DNA of 64,000 nucleotides. It comes from Actinophytocola sp963840275. Lineage in GTDB: Bacteria; Actinomycetota; Actinomycetes; Mycobacteriales; Pseudonocardiaceae. The notes beneath the pieces are model-generated. The model was not told the DNA's origin. It saw only the letters and a program-made list of their open reading frames with translations, and made no database searches. The position numbers and the translations under genes were made by a program. Location of the stretch: positions 186,001-250,000 of the forward strand of contig CAWIYK010000009.1 in assembly GCA_963840275.1 (NCBI GenBank), written 5' to 3'. Positions 24,448 through 33,492 of the stretch are shown here, in pieces. How positions within the stretch are numbered: the stretch's first letter is position 1; each line of letters opens with the position of its first letter.

Positions 24448-27400
24448 TCAGACCTTCGCCACCGACACGGTCACGTCGATGCCGTCGCCCACCGTGCCGG
24501 CGAAGCCGTCCGTGACCGCGCCGTAGGACACCGACTCGGCCAGTGTCTCGCCCGCCAGGAACTTCTCGTACGCGCGAGCGGCGGTGACCACCTCGTCCGG
24601 GGCGGACACGGTCACGGTGATGCGGTCGGCGACGTCGAGACCCGCTTCGCGGCGGGCCTGCTGCACCACGCGGACCAGGTCGCGCGCCACGCCCTCGGCC
24701 TCCAGCTCCGGGGTGGTCGCCGTGTCCAGCACGACCAGGCCGGAGCTGGCCGGCAGCTCGGCCGTCGCGCCGGTGTCGGTCGCCACCAGCCTGCGCTGGA
24801 ACTCGCCCGGCAGCAGCTCGATGCCGGCGGCCAGCACGGTGTCCCCGTCGGACGTCCACTCGCCGGCCTTCACCGCGCGGATCACCTTCTGCGTGTCCCC
24901 GCCGAGACGGGGCCCGCACGCCCGCGCGTTGACCACCAGCTCGAAGTGGCCGTGCGCCGCCACATCCGTGGTGAGCGACACCGACCTGACGTTCACCTCG
25001 TCCGCGATCAGGTCGGTGAACCGCTCGAGCGACGACGCGTCCGGCGCGGCGACCACCAGCGACGCCAGCGGCAGCCGCACCCGCAGCCTGTTCGACTTCC
25101 GCAGCGCGAGCGCCGCGGAGCAGACCTGCCGGACCCGGTCCATCGCCGTCACCAGCGCCGGGTCGGCGGGCAGCAGGTCCGCCGCCGGCCAGTCCGCGAG
25201 GTGCACCGACCGCTCGCCGGTCACCCCGCGCCACACCGCCTCCGCGGTCAGCGGCAGCAGCGGCGCCACCACGCGCGACACCACCTCCAACACGGTGTGC
25301 AGCGTGTCGACGGCGTCCTTGTCGCCGGACCAGAACCGGTCGCGCGAACGCCGCACGTACCAGTTCGTCAACGCCTCGAGGAACTCCCGCACCCCGGCGC
25401 ACGCCCCGGACAGGTCGTAGCGGTCCATCGCCGCCGTCGTGTCCGCGACCAGCGCCTGCGTCTTCGCGAGCACGTACCGGTCCAGCACGTGCGGCGAGTC
25501 GGTCCGCCACGTGCCCTCCACACCCTCCGCGTTGGCATACAGGGCAAGGAAGTACCACGTGTTCCACAGCGGCAGCACGGCCTGGCGCACCGCGTCGCGG
25601 ATGCCGCGCTCGGTCACGACCAGGTCGCCGCCGCGCAGGATCGGCGAGGACATCAGGAACCAGCGCATCGCGTCCGAGCCGTCGCGCGCGAACACCTCGT
25701 TGACGTCCGGGTAGTTCTTGCGCGACTTGGACATCTTCTGCCCGTCGTCGCCGAGGACGATGCCGTGCGCCACACAGTTGCGGAACGCCGGCCGGTCGAA
25801 CAGCGCGGTCGCCAACACGTGCATGGTGTAGAACCAGCCGCGCGTCTGGCCGTTGTACTCGACTATGAAGTCGCCCGGGTAGTGGTGCTCGAACCACTCG
25901 CGGTTCTCGAACGGGTAGTGCACCTGCGCGTAGGGCATGGAGCCGGACTCGAACCAGCAGTCCAGCACCTCCGGCACCCGGCGCATCGTGGACGCACCCG
26001 TGGGGTCGTCCGGGTTCGGCCGGGTCAGCTCGTCGACGAACGGCCGGTGCAGGTCGGTGGGCCGTACCCCGAAGTCCCGCTCCAACTCGTCCAGCGACCC
26101 GTACACGTCGGTGCGCGGGTGGTTCGGGTCGTCCGAGACCCACACCGGGATCGGCGAGCCCCAGAACCGGTTGCGGGAGATCGACCAGTCGCGGGCGTTC
26201 TCCAGCCACTTGCCGAACTGGCCGTCCCGTACGTGCCCCGGCACCCAGTTGATCTGCTGGTTCAGCTCGACCATCCGGTCGCGGAACTGGGTCACCGCCA
26301 CGAACCACGATGTCACCGCGCGCTGGATCAGCGGGTTGCCGCAGCGCCAGCAGTGCGGGTACGCGTGGTCGTAGGTCTCGTGCCGCACCAGCACGCCCGC
26401 GGTCTTGAGGTCGCGGATGATCTGGCCGTTGGCGTCGAAGACGTGCATGCCCTCGTACGGCGGGACCTGCGCGTCGAACTCGCCGTGCGGGTTCACCGGC
26501 GTCACCGGCGTGATGCCGGCCGCGTCGGTGACGACCTTGTCCTCCTCGCCGTAGGCGGGCGCGATGTGCACGACACCCGTGCCGTCCTCGGTGGTGACGT
26601 AGTCGGCGGCGAGGATCTGGTGCGCGTTCTCGGCGGCGGCGAAGAAGTCGAACGGCGGCGCGTACCTGCGGCCGAGCAGGTCGCTGCCCTTGTAGCGGGC
26701 GACGACCGACGGCTCCTCGCCGAGCTCGCGGGCGTAGGCGGCGACGCGGGCCTCGGCGAGCAGGTACTTCTCCCCGTTGGCCTCGACGGTCACGTAGTCG
26801 ACGTCCGGGTGCACGGCCATCGCGAGGTTCGACGGCAGCGTCCACGGCGTGGTGGTCCAGATGAGCGCCAGCTCGCCCGTCTCGAGGCGGAAGCCGACCG
26901 TGACGGCCGGGTCCTGCCGGTCGAGGTAGACGTCGTCCATCTTGGTCTCGGTGTTGGACAGCGGCGTCTCACAACGCCAGCAGTACCAGAGGACCCGGTA
27001 GCCCTCGTACACCAAACCCTTGTCCCACAACGTCTTGAACGCCCACATGACACTTTCCATGAAGTCCGTGTCGAGCGTCTTGTAGTCGTTGTCGAAGTCG
27101 ACCCAGCGCGCCTGGCGGGTGACGTAGTCGCGCCACTGGTCGGTGTACCGCAGGACCGAGGTGCGGCACGCGTCGTTGAACGCGGCGACGCCCATCTCCT
27201 CGATCTCGTCCTTGGTCTTGATGCCCAGCTGCTGCTCGGCCTCGAACTCGGCGGGCAGGCCGTGGCAGTCCCAGCCGAACCGGCGCTCGACGTGCTTGCC
27301 GAGCATCGTCTGGTAGCGCGGGACGACGTCCTTGACGTAGCCGGTCAGCAGGTGGCCGTAGTGGGGCAGCCCGTTCGCGAAGGGCGGGCCGTCGTAGAAG

Positions 27401-27564
27401 ACGAACTCGTTCGCGCCGTCCTCGCCCGCCGGGCGGGCGTCGACGGAGGCCGGGAAGGTGCGGTCGGTCTCCCAGTAGTCGAGCACGGCCAGCTCGAGGT
27501 TGGGGAAGGAAGGCTGGGAGGCGACTCCCTGGTCTCCACCGAGCCGCGCCTTGGGGTATGCCAT
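24448..27564 (-). CDS. ileS: Isoleucyl-tRNA synthetase (eukaryote-like type)
   Basis: The 1038-residue enzyme charges tRNA-Ile. The class-I signature is HYGH at residues 68-71 (PPFANGLPHYGHLLTG) and KMSKS at about 610-614. The connective editing domain (TTTPWTLPSNLA, then GTGVVHIAPAYGEED) removes mischarged valine. A CWRC pair and the long C-terminal domain place it in the second, eukaryote-like clade; in characterised members this clade tolerates mupirocin, a family inference. The ATG at 27564 has GAGGA just upstream, whereas the ATG at 27582 has no ribosome-binding site. A T-box leader controls it. Confidence 0.97.
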   Translation of the reverse strand: MAYPKARLGGDQGVASQPSFPNLELAVLDYWETDRTFPASVDARPAGEDGANEFVFYDGPPFANGLPHYGHLLTGYVKDVVPRYQTMLGKHVERRFGWDCHGLPAEFEAEQQLGIKTKDEIEEMGVAAFNDACRTSVLRYTDQWRDYVTRQARWVDFDNDYKTLDTDFMESVMWAFKTLWDKGLVYEGYRVLWYCWRCETPLSNTETKMDDVYLDRQDPAVTVGFRLETGELALIWTTTPWTLPSNLAMAVHPDVDYVTVEANGEKYLLAEARVAAYARELGEEPSVVARYKGSDLLGRRYAPPFDFFAAAENAHQILAADYVTTEDGTGVVHIAPAYGEEDKVVTDAAGITPVTPVNPHGEFDAQVPPYEGMHVFDANGQIIRDLKTAGVLVRHETYDHAYPHCWRCGNPLIQRAVTSWFVAVTQFRDRMVELNQQINWVPGHVRDGQFGKWLENARDWSISRNRFWGSPIPVWVSDDPNHPRTDVYGSLDELERDFGVRPTDLHRPFVDELTRPNPDDPTGASTMRRVPEVLDCWFESGSMPYAQVHYPFENREWFEHHYPGDFIVEYNGQTRGWFYTMHVLATALFDRPAFRNCVAHGIVLGDDGQKMSKSRKNYPDVNEVFARDGSDAMRWFLMSSPILRGGDLVVTERGIRDAVRQAVLPLWNTWYFLALYANAEGVEGTWRTDSPHVLDRYVLAKTQALVADTTAAMDRYDLSGACAGVREFLEALTNWYVRRSRDRFWSGDKDAVDTLHTVLEVVSRVVAPLLPLTAEAVWRGVTGERSVHLADWPAADLLPADPALVTAMDRVRQVCSAALALRKSNRLRVRLPLASLVVAAPDASSLERFTDLIADEVNVRSVSLTTDVAAHGHFELVVNARACGPRLGGDTQKVIRAVKAGEWTSDGDTVLAAGIELLPGEFQRRLVATDTGATAELPASSGLVVLDTATTPELEAEGVARDLVRVVQQARREAGLDVADRITVTVSAPDEVVTAARAYEKFLAGETLAESVSYGAVTDGFAGTVGDGIDVTVSVAKV

Positions 27565-27569
27565 CGGAT

Positions 27570-27795
27570 CCTCGTTCGTCATCGTCGTGTGCTGTCGTGA
27601 TGCTGCCGTGTGCTGCCACACGGGGACGACGTGACGCCGCGGTACCACCCCGCTTGCCGACGCTCGCGCGTCGGCCGCTCGTTACCGGCTGTGACGGGCC
27701 GACCCGTCCGGTTCTACTGAGGCTGTCGACCCTGGCAAGCAGGTCCACTTGGCCCGTTCTTCCGGAGGCTCACCGGTGATTGCCGGTTCAACGCC
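27570..27795 (-). ncRNA. T-box leader of ileS
   Basis: The leader carries the invariant T-box sequence GGGTGGTACCGCGG (minus strand of 27637-27650), which pairs with the NCCA end of uncharged tRNA. Stem I upstream contains AACCGGCAATCACCGGTGAG, where ATC (27780-27778) is a suitable isoleucine specifier codon. A GAAGAACGG segment, AGTAGAACC and long inverted repeats near 27660-27680 follow in order. The ileS ribosome-binding site GAGGA lies shortly after and no U-rich terminator is seen. That fits the translation-controlling T-boxes known for actinobacterial ileS genes. Confidence 0.92.
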
Positions 27796-27828
27796 TGTAC
27801 GTCAAGGATGCCAGAGCTGGCAAGTCGG

Positions 27829-28468
27829 TTAGCGGGCGGCTCGGTGTGCCGCCGCGAGGCGGGCGTCCGGGCCGCAGCGGGCACACGGGGTGAAGCCGAG
27901 CTGGCGGGCCTCGGAGACCGCGATCGGGATGGTGGCGCGGGTGGCCAGCCACGCACAGCTCGCCAGGTGGTAGCGCGGGTGTTCGTCGACGACGCGGACC
28001 TCGACCCCCAGGCCGGAGACCACCAGCAGGTCGGACGCGTCGGTCGGCTCTTCCCCCGGTTCCCCCTGAAGCTCCTGTGTGTCGGCCGCCGGCTCGGTGT
28101 GTGCCGGTGCGGCCGCCGCCCCCTCGAAACCTGCCCCCTCGAACGCCGCCCGGTCGGGCGCGGCATCCGTCGACTTCTTGTCGAAGTCCCTGAAATCCCT
28201 GGAGTCCCTGGAGCTCGATCGGACGGTCCTCGTCGTCGAAGTCGACCTCGTCGTCAACTCCGACCGGCGCGGACGGTGGTGGCGCGTGGCGCGCGGGTTC
28301 CGGCGTCGACACCCGACGCCGGCCACGCAACCAGTCCGTCACGAGCAGCGCGGCCGCCACCACGCTCACGATCACGGAAAGCCACGCCCACAGCGTGTTC
28401 GCCGTGGTCAGCGCCGCGATGAGCAGCCCGAAGGCAGCCAGCACCAGCGCAAGGACGATGTACAACAC
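27829..28468 (-). pseudogene. Two-helix membrane protein with Cys-containing C-terminal domain, +1 frameshift in the linker
   Basis: The N-terminal part (ATG at 28468) has two membrane helices: MLYIVLALVLAAFGLLIAAL and LWAWLSVIVSVVAAALLVTDW. An acidic linker follows (DDEVDFDDEDRPIE). Within the repetitive linker at about 28190-28225 the frame must shift by one base; the downstream frame then encodes DASDLLVVSGLGVEVRVVDEHPRYH, SCAWLATR and FTPCARCGPDA to the stop at 27829. I recall the same two-part layout in related actinobacterial proteins, which argues the halves belong together. Removing one base yields 212 residues. Function unknown; it lies 19 bp after divIVA and before ileS. Confidence 0.7.
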
Positions 28469-28487
28469 GGGTTACGCGGGTGAAAGC

Positions 28488-29321
28488 TCAGCCAGCCTCG
28501 GCCCGTGGGCCGAACGCGTAGCCTGGCTGTCCCGCGGACCTGCCACCATCCGACCCCGACGACCCGGAGGACGGCGCGGCGGAACCGCGGTCACCCAGCT
28601 CGCGCAGGCTCGACTCGAGGAACGTCTTCAACCTGGTCCGGTACTCCCGCTCGAACGTGCGCAGCTCGTCGATCTTCTTCTCGAGCGCGGTCCGTTCCGC
28701 CTGCACCTGTCCGAGGACCTCGGAGTGCTGGCGCTGGGCGTCGCGCTCCAGAGCGGTGGCCTTGTCACGGGCCGAACGCTCGAGGGTCTCCGCGCGGGTG
28801 CGCGCGTCGTTGAGCATCGTCTCGGCGCGGGTGCGCGACTCGTTGATCATGGTGTCCGACTTGGCGCGAGCCTCGGACAGCAGCTGCTCGGACTTCGTGC
28901 GCGCCTCGGAGAGCATGCCGTCCGACTCGGCCTTCGCCTCGCCGGTGAGGCGGTCCGCCATCTCCTGGGCGAGACCGAGCACCTTGGCGGCCTGGACGTG
29001 GTGATCACCACCACTGGCGCCGGGAGAGGTCTGCTCGAGCGCGCTGGGCGGCGGCACCGGGGTCAGCCTGCGCGGCTCCTCCACTCGCTGTGGCACGGGT
29101 GCGACCGAACGCGCGTCCTCGATGTCGGCACGTGCCGACTCGAGCTGCGCGTCCAGCTGCTCGACCTGCGCACGCAGGTCGTTGTTCTCCTCAAGCAGGC
29201 GGGAGAGCTCAACCTCGACCAGGTCAAGGAAGGCGTCCACCTCGTCCTCGTTGTAGCCCCGCTTGCCAATGGGAGGCTTGCTGAACGCGACGTTGTGTAC
29301 GTCAGCGGGGGTCAACGACAT
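28488..29321 (-). CDS. divIVA: DivIVA / Wag31 polar growth protein
   Basis: The 277-residue coiled-coil protein collects at curved cell poles and septa and organises tip growth in actinobacteria. The N-terminal lipid-binding domain is complete (MSLTPADVHNVAFSKPPIGKRGYNEDEVDAFLDLVEVEL, with the exposed Phe-Ser-Lys loop). A coiled coil, a Pro-rich spacer (residues of about 75-105) and a long Ala/Glu/Arg-rich coiled coil (about 110-245) follow. GAGGTGATC precedes the ATG at 29321. It sits in the usual block ftsZ - pgeF - yggS - sepF - yggT - divIVA. Confidence 0.96.
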   Translation of the reverse strand: MSLTPADVHNVAFSKPPIGKRGYNEDEVDAFLDLVEVELSRLLEENNDLRAQVEQLDAQLESARADIEDARSVAPVPQRVEEPRRLTPVPPPSALEQTSPGASGGDHHVQAAKVLGLAQEMADRLTGEAKAESDGMLSEARTKSEQLLSEARAKSDTMINESRTRAETMLNDARTRAETLERSARDKATALERDAQRQHSEVLGQVQAERTALEKKIDELRTFEREYRTRLKTFLESSLRELGDRGSAAPSSGSSGSDGGRSAGQPGYAFGPRAEAG

Positions 29322-29367
29322 CTGATCACCTCACGCACTCATCGGCTGCGGTCCACCCAGGTCCCCG

Positions 29368-29652
29368 TCACCCGGGATAGGCCAGTCGCATCAGTATGAA
29401 CACGACCAACAGCAGCACCATAATCGACAGGTCCAGCCCTACGCCTCCGATCCGCACCATCGGGATCAACCGACGGACCAAACGGACCGGAGGATCGGTC
29501 ACTGTGTAGATGGTCTCCAGCGTTACCGCAACCCCGCCAGCCGGGCGCCACTCCCTCGAGAACGCGCGGACGAGCTCCACCACGACACGCGCGGTCAGGA
29601 ACAGCCAGAAGACGAACAGTACCCAATACAAGACAAGCCGCACGGGATCCAC
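29368..29652 (-). CDS. YggT family membrane protein
   Basis: The 94-residue protein has two hydrophobic segments (LVLYWVLFVFWLFLTARVVVELV and LDLSIMVLLLVVFILMRLA) joined by the conserved TDPPVRLVRRLIPMVRIGG loop, the YggT signature. Members sit between sepF and divIVA in actinobacteria and have been linked to osmotic tolerance or envelope assembly, without a defined activity. The start is GTG at 29652; SepF ends 19 bp upstream. Confidence 0.93.
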   Translation of the reverse strand: MDPVRLVLYWVLFVFWLFLTARVVVELVRAFSREWRPAGGVAVTLETIYTVTDPPVRLVRRLIPMVRIGGVGLDLSIMVLLLVVFILMRLAYPG

Positions 29653-29671
29653 GTGTCAACTCTGCCATCTC

Positions 29672-30379
29672 TCAGCTTCGGTTGAGCAACCCGCCCTCCG
29701 CTATGCGTCGTTTGTCCTCCGCGGTGGGGTCCTGGTTGGGCGGTGAGATCAGGAACACCTTGTTGGTGACCTTGTCGATCGACCCCCGCAGGGCGAACGC
29801 GAGACCCGCCGCGAAGTCGACCAACCGCCGCGCGTCCGAGTCGTCCAGCTCGGTCAGGTTGATGATCACCGGGGTGCCGTCCCGGTAGTGCTCGCCGATG
29901 CTCCTGGCCTCGGCGAAGCTCGTCGGGTGCAGCGTGACGATGCGCCCCATCGGGTAGCTCCCCGCGGTCGGCTTGGCCACCGGCTCCGGCAGCGGCCGGG
30001 GCCGCGCCGCCTGCTCCCGGCGAGGGTCCATCGCCAGCGCGCCCTGCACCGGCGGCGTGTCGTTCGACCAGGCGGAACGCGGCCGCGCGGCCGGTCGCTG
30101 GGCCAGGTCGACGCGGGCGGAGAGCTCGGTGTCGAACCGGTCCTCCTCGTAGCGCGGCGCGTCGTCGCGGTAGTCCCGGCGGGCGAAGACCCGACGGCGG
30201 CCGGAGTCCTGGTACGGGTCGTACTCGTCGTCCGGCGCCAGGTAGTCCGGGCGGCGGTAGGACCCGCCCCGGAAGTCGGCGCGGTCGTCGAACTCGTCCA
30301 GGTCATCGAGGTCGTAGCCGTCGTACTCGTCGGCGGGGACCATGCCGAAGTAGGCCTTCAGCTTCTGCAGCGTGCCCAT
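29672..30379 (-). CDS. sepF: SepF, FtsZ-binding division protein
   Basis: The 235-residue protein bundles FtsZ filaments and ties them to the membrane. The N-terminal amphipathic anchor is MGTLQKLKAYFGMV. An acidic, Tyr/Asp/Arg-rich linker spans about residues 17-140. The SepF core follows at about 145-225 (GRIVTLHPTSFAEARSIGEHYRDG, VIINLTELDDSDARRLVDFAAGLAFAL, then the GSIDKVTNKVFLISP strands). The ATG at 30379 fits the anchor. It is essential for division in actinobacteria, which lack FtsA, a known property of the family. Confidence 0.95.
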   Translation of the reverse strand: MGTLQKLKAYFGMVPADEYDGYDLDDLDEFDDRADFRGGSYRRPDYLAPDDEYDPYQDSGRRRVFARRDYRDDAPRYEEDRFDTELSARVDLAQRPAARPRSAWSNDTPPVQGALAMDPRREQAARPRPLPEPVAKPTAGSYPMGRIVTLHPTSFAEARSIGEHYRDGTPVIINLTELDDSDARRLVDFAAGLAFALRGSIDKVTNKVFLISPPNQDPTAEDKRRIAEGGLLNRS

Positions 30380-30415
30380 ACCCCTGCCCTCGTTACGAAC
30401 GTCTACCGGAACGTG

Positions 30416-31144
30416 TTATGGCGAGGCTAGGCCACGTGTGCCCAGGAGCGCGGTTCCGACACGCACGCAGGTCGAACCGTGCGTAATCGCCGCTTCAAGA
30501 TCATTAGTCATTCCGGAGGACAGCTCGGTGGCCTCGGGATGATCTTCACGCAGGCGTTCGGCGGCCCGCGCGAGACGCTCGAAGGCTTCTTCGCCGGTCA
30601 TCGACATGGGCGCGACGGCCATCAGACCTCGCAACCGCAATTCACCCGAACGGGCGACATGATCGGCAAGCGGCCTCAGCGTGTCGAGCGGTGCGCCACC
30701 GCGTGTCGGATCGCCGTCGATGCTCGCCTGGACCAGAACGTCGAGCGGTTCGGTCCGGTCCCCCGCCTCCCGCGCGTTGCCGACCGCGCGGTCCAGCGCG
30801 TCGACCAGCCGGTCCGAGTCGACCGACTGGATCTCCGCGGCCCAGCGGGCCACCGCACGGGCCTTGTTCCGCTGCAACCGGCCGAGCATGTGCCACCGGA
30901 CGGCCACGTCCGGGCGGAGTTCGCGCAGGTCAGCAACCTTGGGAGCGGCCTCCTGCTCGCGGCTCTCCCCGAGGTCGGTCATGCCGAGGTCGGTGAGCAG
31001 CGCGGCGTCGGTGGCCGGGAACGTCTTGGTGACCGCGATGAGCCGGACGGTCTCCGGAGCGCGCCCGGCGGCACGGCAGGCGTCGGCGATGCGGTCGCGG
31101 ACGGCCGCGAGCGCGGTCTCGATCTCGGTACGGCGCTCGGTCAT
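30416..31144 (-). CDS. YggS/PLPBP family pyridoxal-phosphate homeostasis protein
   Basis: The 242-residue protein binds PLP through Lys40 (LIAVTKTFP) in an alanine-racemase-type barrel and helps balance cellular PLP; it has no known catalysis. Other markers are GESREQEAAPKV, HMLGRLQRNKAR, and the phosphate-binding late motif SSGMTNDLEAAI followed by VRVGTALLG. The ATG at 31144 overlaps the pgeF stop (ATGA). sepF follows after 36 bp. Confidence 0.95.
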   Translation of the reverse strand: MTERRTEIETALAAVRDRIADACRAAGRAPETVRLIAVTKTFPATDAALLTDLGMTDLGESREQEAAPKVADLRELRPDVAVRWHMLGRLQRNKARAVARWAAEIQSVDSDRLVDALDRAVGNAREAGDRTEPLDVLVQASIDGDPTRGGAPLDTLRPLADHVARSGELRLRGLMAVAPMSMTGEEAFERLARAAERLREDHPEATELSSGMTNDLEAAITHGSTCVRVGTALLGTRGLASP

Positions 31145-31859
31145 GCCGCGTCGTCCGGGTCGAGCCAGGTCAGAGCGGCCAATCGCCCAGTGGTCCCTTC
31201 CCTGCGGTGACTGAACAGTGTTTTGTCCTCCACCGTGCACCGCGGGTCGATGCCGATCTTGGCCACGCCCGCGTCGGCGAGCTGGCGCCAGAGGCCGGCG
31301 CGGAGGTCGAGGCCCGGGGTGCCGGCGCGGGTCTTGGACGCCGATGCCGGGCAGGTGCTTCTCGACGTCGGCCTGCATGGCGGCCGGGACCTCGTAACAC
31401 TCTCCGCACACGGCCGGACCCAAGCAACACCTCGATCCGGTCGATGCTGGCGCCGGCCTGTTCCATGGCCTTGAGCGCCGCCGGCAGGACGCCGACGCGC
31501 GCGCCGACCCGGCCGGCGTGCGCCGCGCCGACGACGTTCGCCTCGGGGTCGGCGAGGAGGACCGGCACGCAGTCGGCGCACAACGCGACGAGCGCGAGGC
31601 CCGGCTCGGCGGTGACGAGCGCGTCGGTGGTCTCGACGGCGGCCGCGCGTGGGCCGTCGACGACCTCCGCGTTGCGGCCGTGGACCTGCTCCATCCACAC
31701 GAGCCGGTCCCGGCCGAGACCGAGCTCGTCGGCCAGCCGGTGTCGGTTGGCCGCCACCGCCGCCGGGTCGTCGCCGACGCCGGCGCCGAGGTTGAACGAC
31801 TCGTACGGCGGCTTCGACCGGCCACCGGCGCGGGTCGTCACCACCCGCCTGATCCGCAA
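31141..31859 (-). pseudogene. pgeF: PgeF/YfiH purine-nucleoside-type peptidoglycan editing factor, two +1 frameshifts
   Basis: The DUF152 (YfiH/PgeF) protein is a copper-dependent laccase-like oxidase reported to keep L-Ser out of muropeptides. Three frames must be joined. From the TTG at 31859 (GGAGGAG just upstream): VTTRAGG, NRHRLADELGL, MEQVHGRNAEVVDG and LVALCADCVPVLLAD. After about 31422 the reading is GPAVCGECYEVPAAMQADVEKHLPGI. After about 31340 it is SKTRAGTPGLDLRAGLW, then DPRCTVEDKTLFSHRREG. Metal-site His, Cys and His residues are all present. Removing two single bases gives 238 residues, the normal length. The ORF ends overlapping yggS. Sequence error is as likely as decay. Confidence 0.85.
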
Positions 31860-31921
31860 AGCTCGTCTCCTCCAGCAGGGGTTGTGGTTACTCGGACATC
31901 CAACCCGACCCCCCGAACGAC

Positions 31922-31953
31922 GACATCCCCCGGGGTGCGCCCCGGGGGATGTC
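31922..31953 (-). terminator. Strong terminator hairpin after ftsZ
   Basis: GACATCCCCCGGGG (31922-31935) pairs perfectly with CCCCGGGGGATGTC (31940-31953) across the loop TGCG. The 14-bp stem begins 16 nt past the ftsZ stop. It should end most ftsZ transcripts, so pgeF and the genes after it likely need readthrough or their own promoter. Confidence 0.88.
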
Positions 31954-31968
31954 TGGTCGTGTGCGAGA

Positions 31969-33297
31969 TCAGCGTCGCATGAAAGGGGGTACGTCGACCT
32001 CGTCGTCCGGTTCGTCCGTCACCGGCACGGCGCGGCTCGGCAGGTTGCCGCCCGTGCTCTGGGTGCGCGGGCGGTTGGCCGCCGAGTTGGGCGGGACGCT
32101 CGCGTTGCCCATCGGGTTGGAGTAGCCGGCCGCTGCCTGCCGCGGCGGCGGCGCGGTCTGCTGCGACTGCGTGTTCTGCTGCGCCGGCTGGGTCTGGCTC
32201 GTCGCGGGCGGCGGGGTCGACTGCACCGGCGCGGGGGCCGGTGGGGTCGCCGGCCGCTGCTGCGCCGGCTGGCCCACCTGACCGGACTGCGCCGGCGCGA
32301 CCGAGGTGCGTGAGCTGACCATGGTCGGGTCGAGCTTCTTGTGCGTCGGCGTGCCGCTGTCGAAGCCGGCCGCGATCACGGTCACCCGGACCTCGTCACC
32401 GAGCGAGTCGTCGATCACCGTCCCGAAGATGATGTTGGCCTCGGGGTGCGCGGACTCCTGCACCAGCGACGCGGACTCGTTGATCTCGAACAGGCCGAGA
32501 TCGGAGCCGCCCGCGATCGCCAGCAGCACACCGTGCGCGCCGTCCATGGACGCCTCGAGCAGCGGCGAGTTGATCGCCTTCTGCGCGGCCTGCACGGCTC
32601 TGCCCTCGCCGCGGGCCGAGCCGATGCCCATGAGCGCGCTGCCCGCGCCGGACATGACGCTCTTCACGTCGGCGAAGTCCAGGTTGATCAGGCCCGGCGT
32701 GGTGATCAGGTCGGTGATGCCCTGGACACCCGACAGCAGCACCTCGTCCGCGGAACGGAACGCGTCCATCAGCGAGACGCCGATGTCGCCGAGCTGCAGC
32801 AGCCGGTCGTTGGGGATCACGATGAGCGTGTCGCACTCGTTGCGCAGCTCGGTGATGCCGTCCTCGGCCTGCTTCGCGCGCCGCTTGCCCTCGAAGGCGA
32901 AAGGGCGGGTGACCACGCCGATCGTCAGCGCGCCGAGCTTGCGGGCGATCGACGCGACGACCGGCGCGCCGCCGGTGCCCGTGCCGCCGCCCTCGCCTGC
33001 GGTCACGAACACCATGTCGGCGCCCTTGATGACCTCTTCGATCTCCTCGCGGTGGTCCTCGGCGGCGCGGTGCCCGACCTCGGGGTTCGCGCCGGCGCCG
33101 AGACCGCGGGTGAGCTCACGGCCGATGTCGAGCTTGACGTCGGCGTCGGACATGAGCAGTGCCTGGGCATCGGTGTTCACCGCGATGAACTCGACGCCCT
33201 TCAGGCCGACCTCGATCATGCGGTTGACGGCGTTGACCCCACCGCCGCCGATGCCGACGACCTTGATCACCGCCAGGTAGTTGTGCGGGGGCGTCAT
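31969..33297 (-). CDS. ftsZ: Cell division protein FtsZ
   Basis: The 442-residue tubulin-like GTPase forms the division ring. The nucleotide-binding motifs are intact: GIGGGGVNAVNRM, NTDAQAL, the tubulin signature GGGTGTGGAP (about residues 102-111) and the catalytic T7 loop NLDFADVKSVM. After the globular part (to about 318) comes an unusually Gln/Pro/Thr-rich linker of about 110 residues and the conserved tail DDEVDVPPFMRR that binds SepF and FtsW. GGAAGGCGG lies before the ATG at 33297. It has its own promoter and terminator, so it can be transcribed separately from ftsQ. Confidence 0.98.
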   Translation of the reverse strand: MTPPHNYLAVIKVVGIGGGGVNAVNRMIEVGLKGVEFIAVNTDAQALLMSDADVKLDIGRELTRGLGAGANPEVGHRAAEDHREEIEEVIKGADMVFVTAGEGGGTGTGGAPVVASIARKLGALTIGVVTRPFAFEGKRRAKQAEDGITELRNECDTLIVIPNDRLLQLGDIGVSLMDAFRSADEVLLSGVQGITDLITTPGLINLDFADVKSVMSGAGSALMGIGSARGEGRAVQAAQKAINSPLLEASMDGAHGVLLAIAGGSDLGLFEINESASLVQESAHPEANIIFGTVIDDSLGDEVRVTVIAAGFDSGTPTHKKLDPTMVSSRTSVAPAQSGQVGQPAQQRPATPPAPAPVQSTPPPATSQTQPAQQNTQSQQTAPPPRQAAAGYSNPMGNASVPPNSAANRPRTQSTGGNLPSRAVPVTDEPDDEVDVPPFMRR

Positions 33298-33367
33298 CGG
33301 TTCCGCCTTCCTGATCTGAAGCCTTGTGCTGTCTCCCCGAGCCGTCGCGAGACCGTGAAACCCTCAA

Positions 33368-33396
33368 CCTCTACGAGAGACTTAGAGTTATGTCAA
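33368..33396 (-). promoter_or_regulatory. ftsZ promoter
   Basis: On the minus strand a perfect -35 TTGACA (33396-33391) is followed after 17 nt by TAGAGG (33373-33368), then TTGAGGGTTT. The spacing is ideal for the housekeeping sigma factor. It lies about 70 nt upstream of the ftsZ ATG. The 195-bp gap between the DinB gene and ftsZ holds nothing else that I can recognise. Confidence 0.65.
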
Positions 33397-33492
33397 GCTC
33401 TGACGTCGAATCAGGACGGTAGGCATGGACCGTTCCCGTTTCCAGCCGCCACGCCGTGTAGTTGCGGTCTTGTGTGCCCCATTCACCCGGGG

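Noticed and set aside
31141..31859. pgeF as two separate overlapping genes
   Set aside because: All three segments align in order to one family protein, and neither internal segment has its own start signal.
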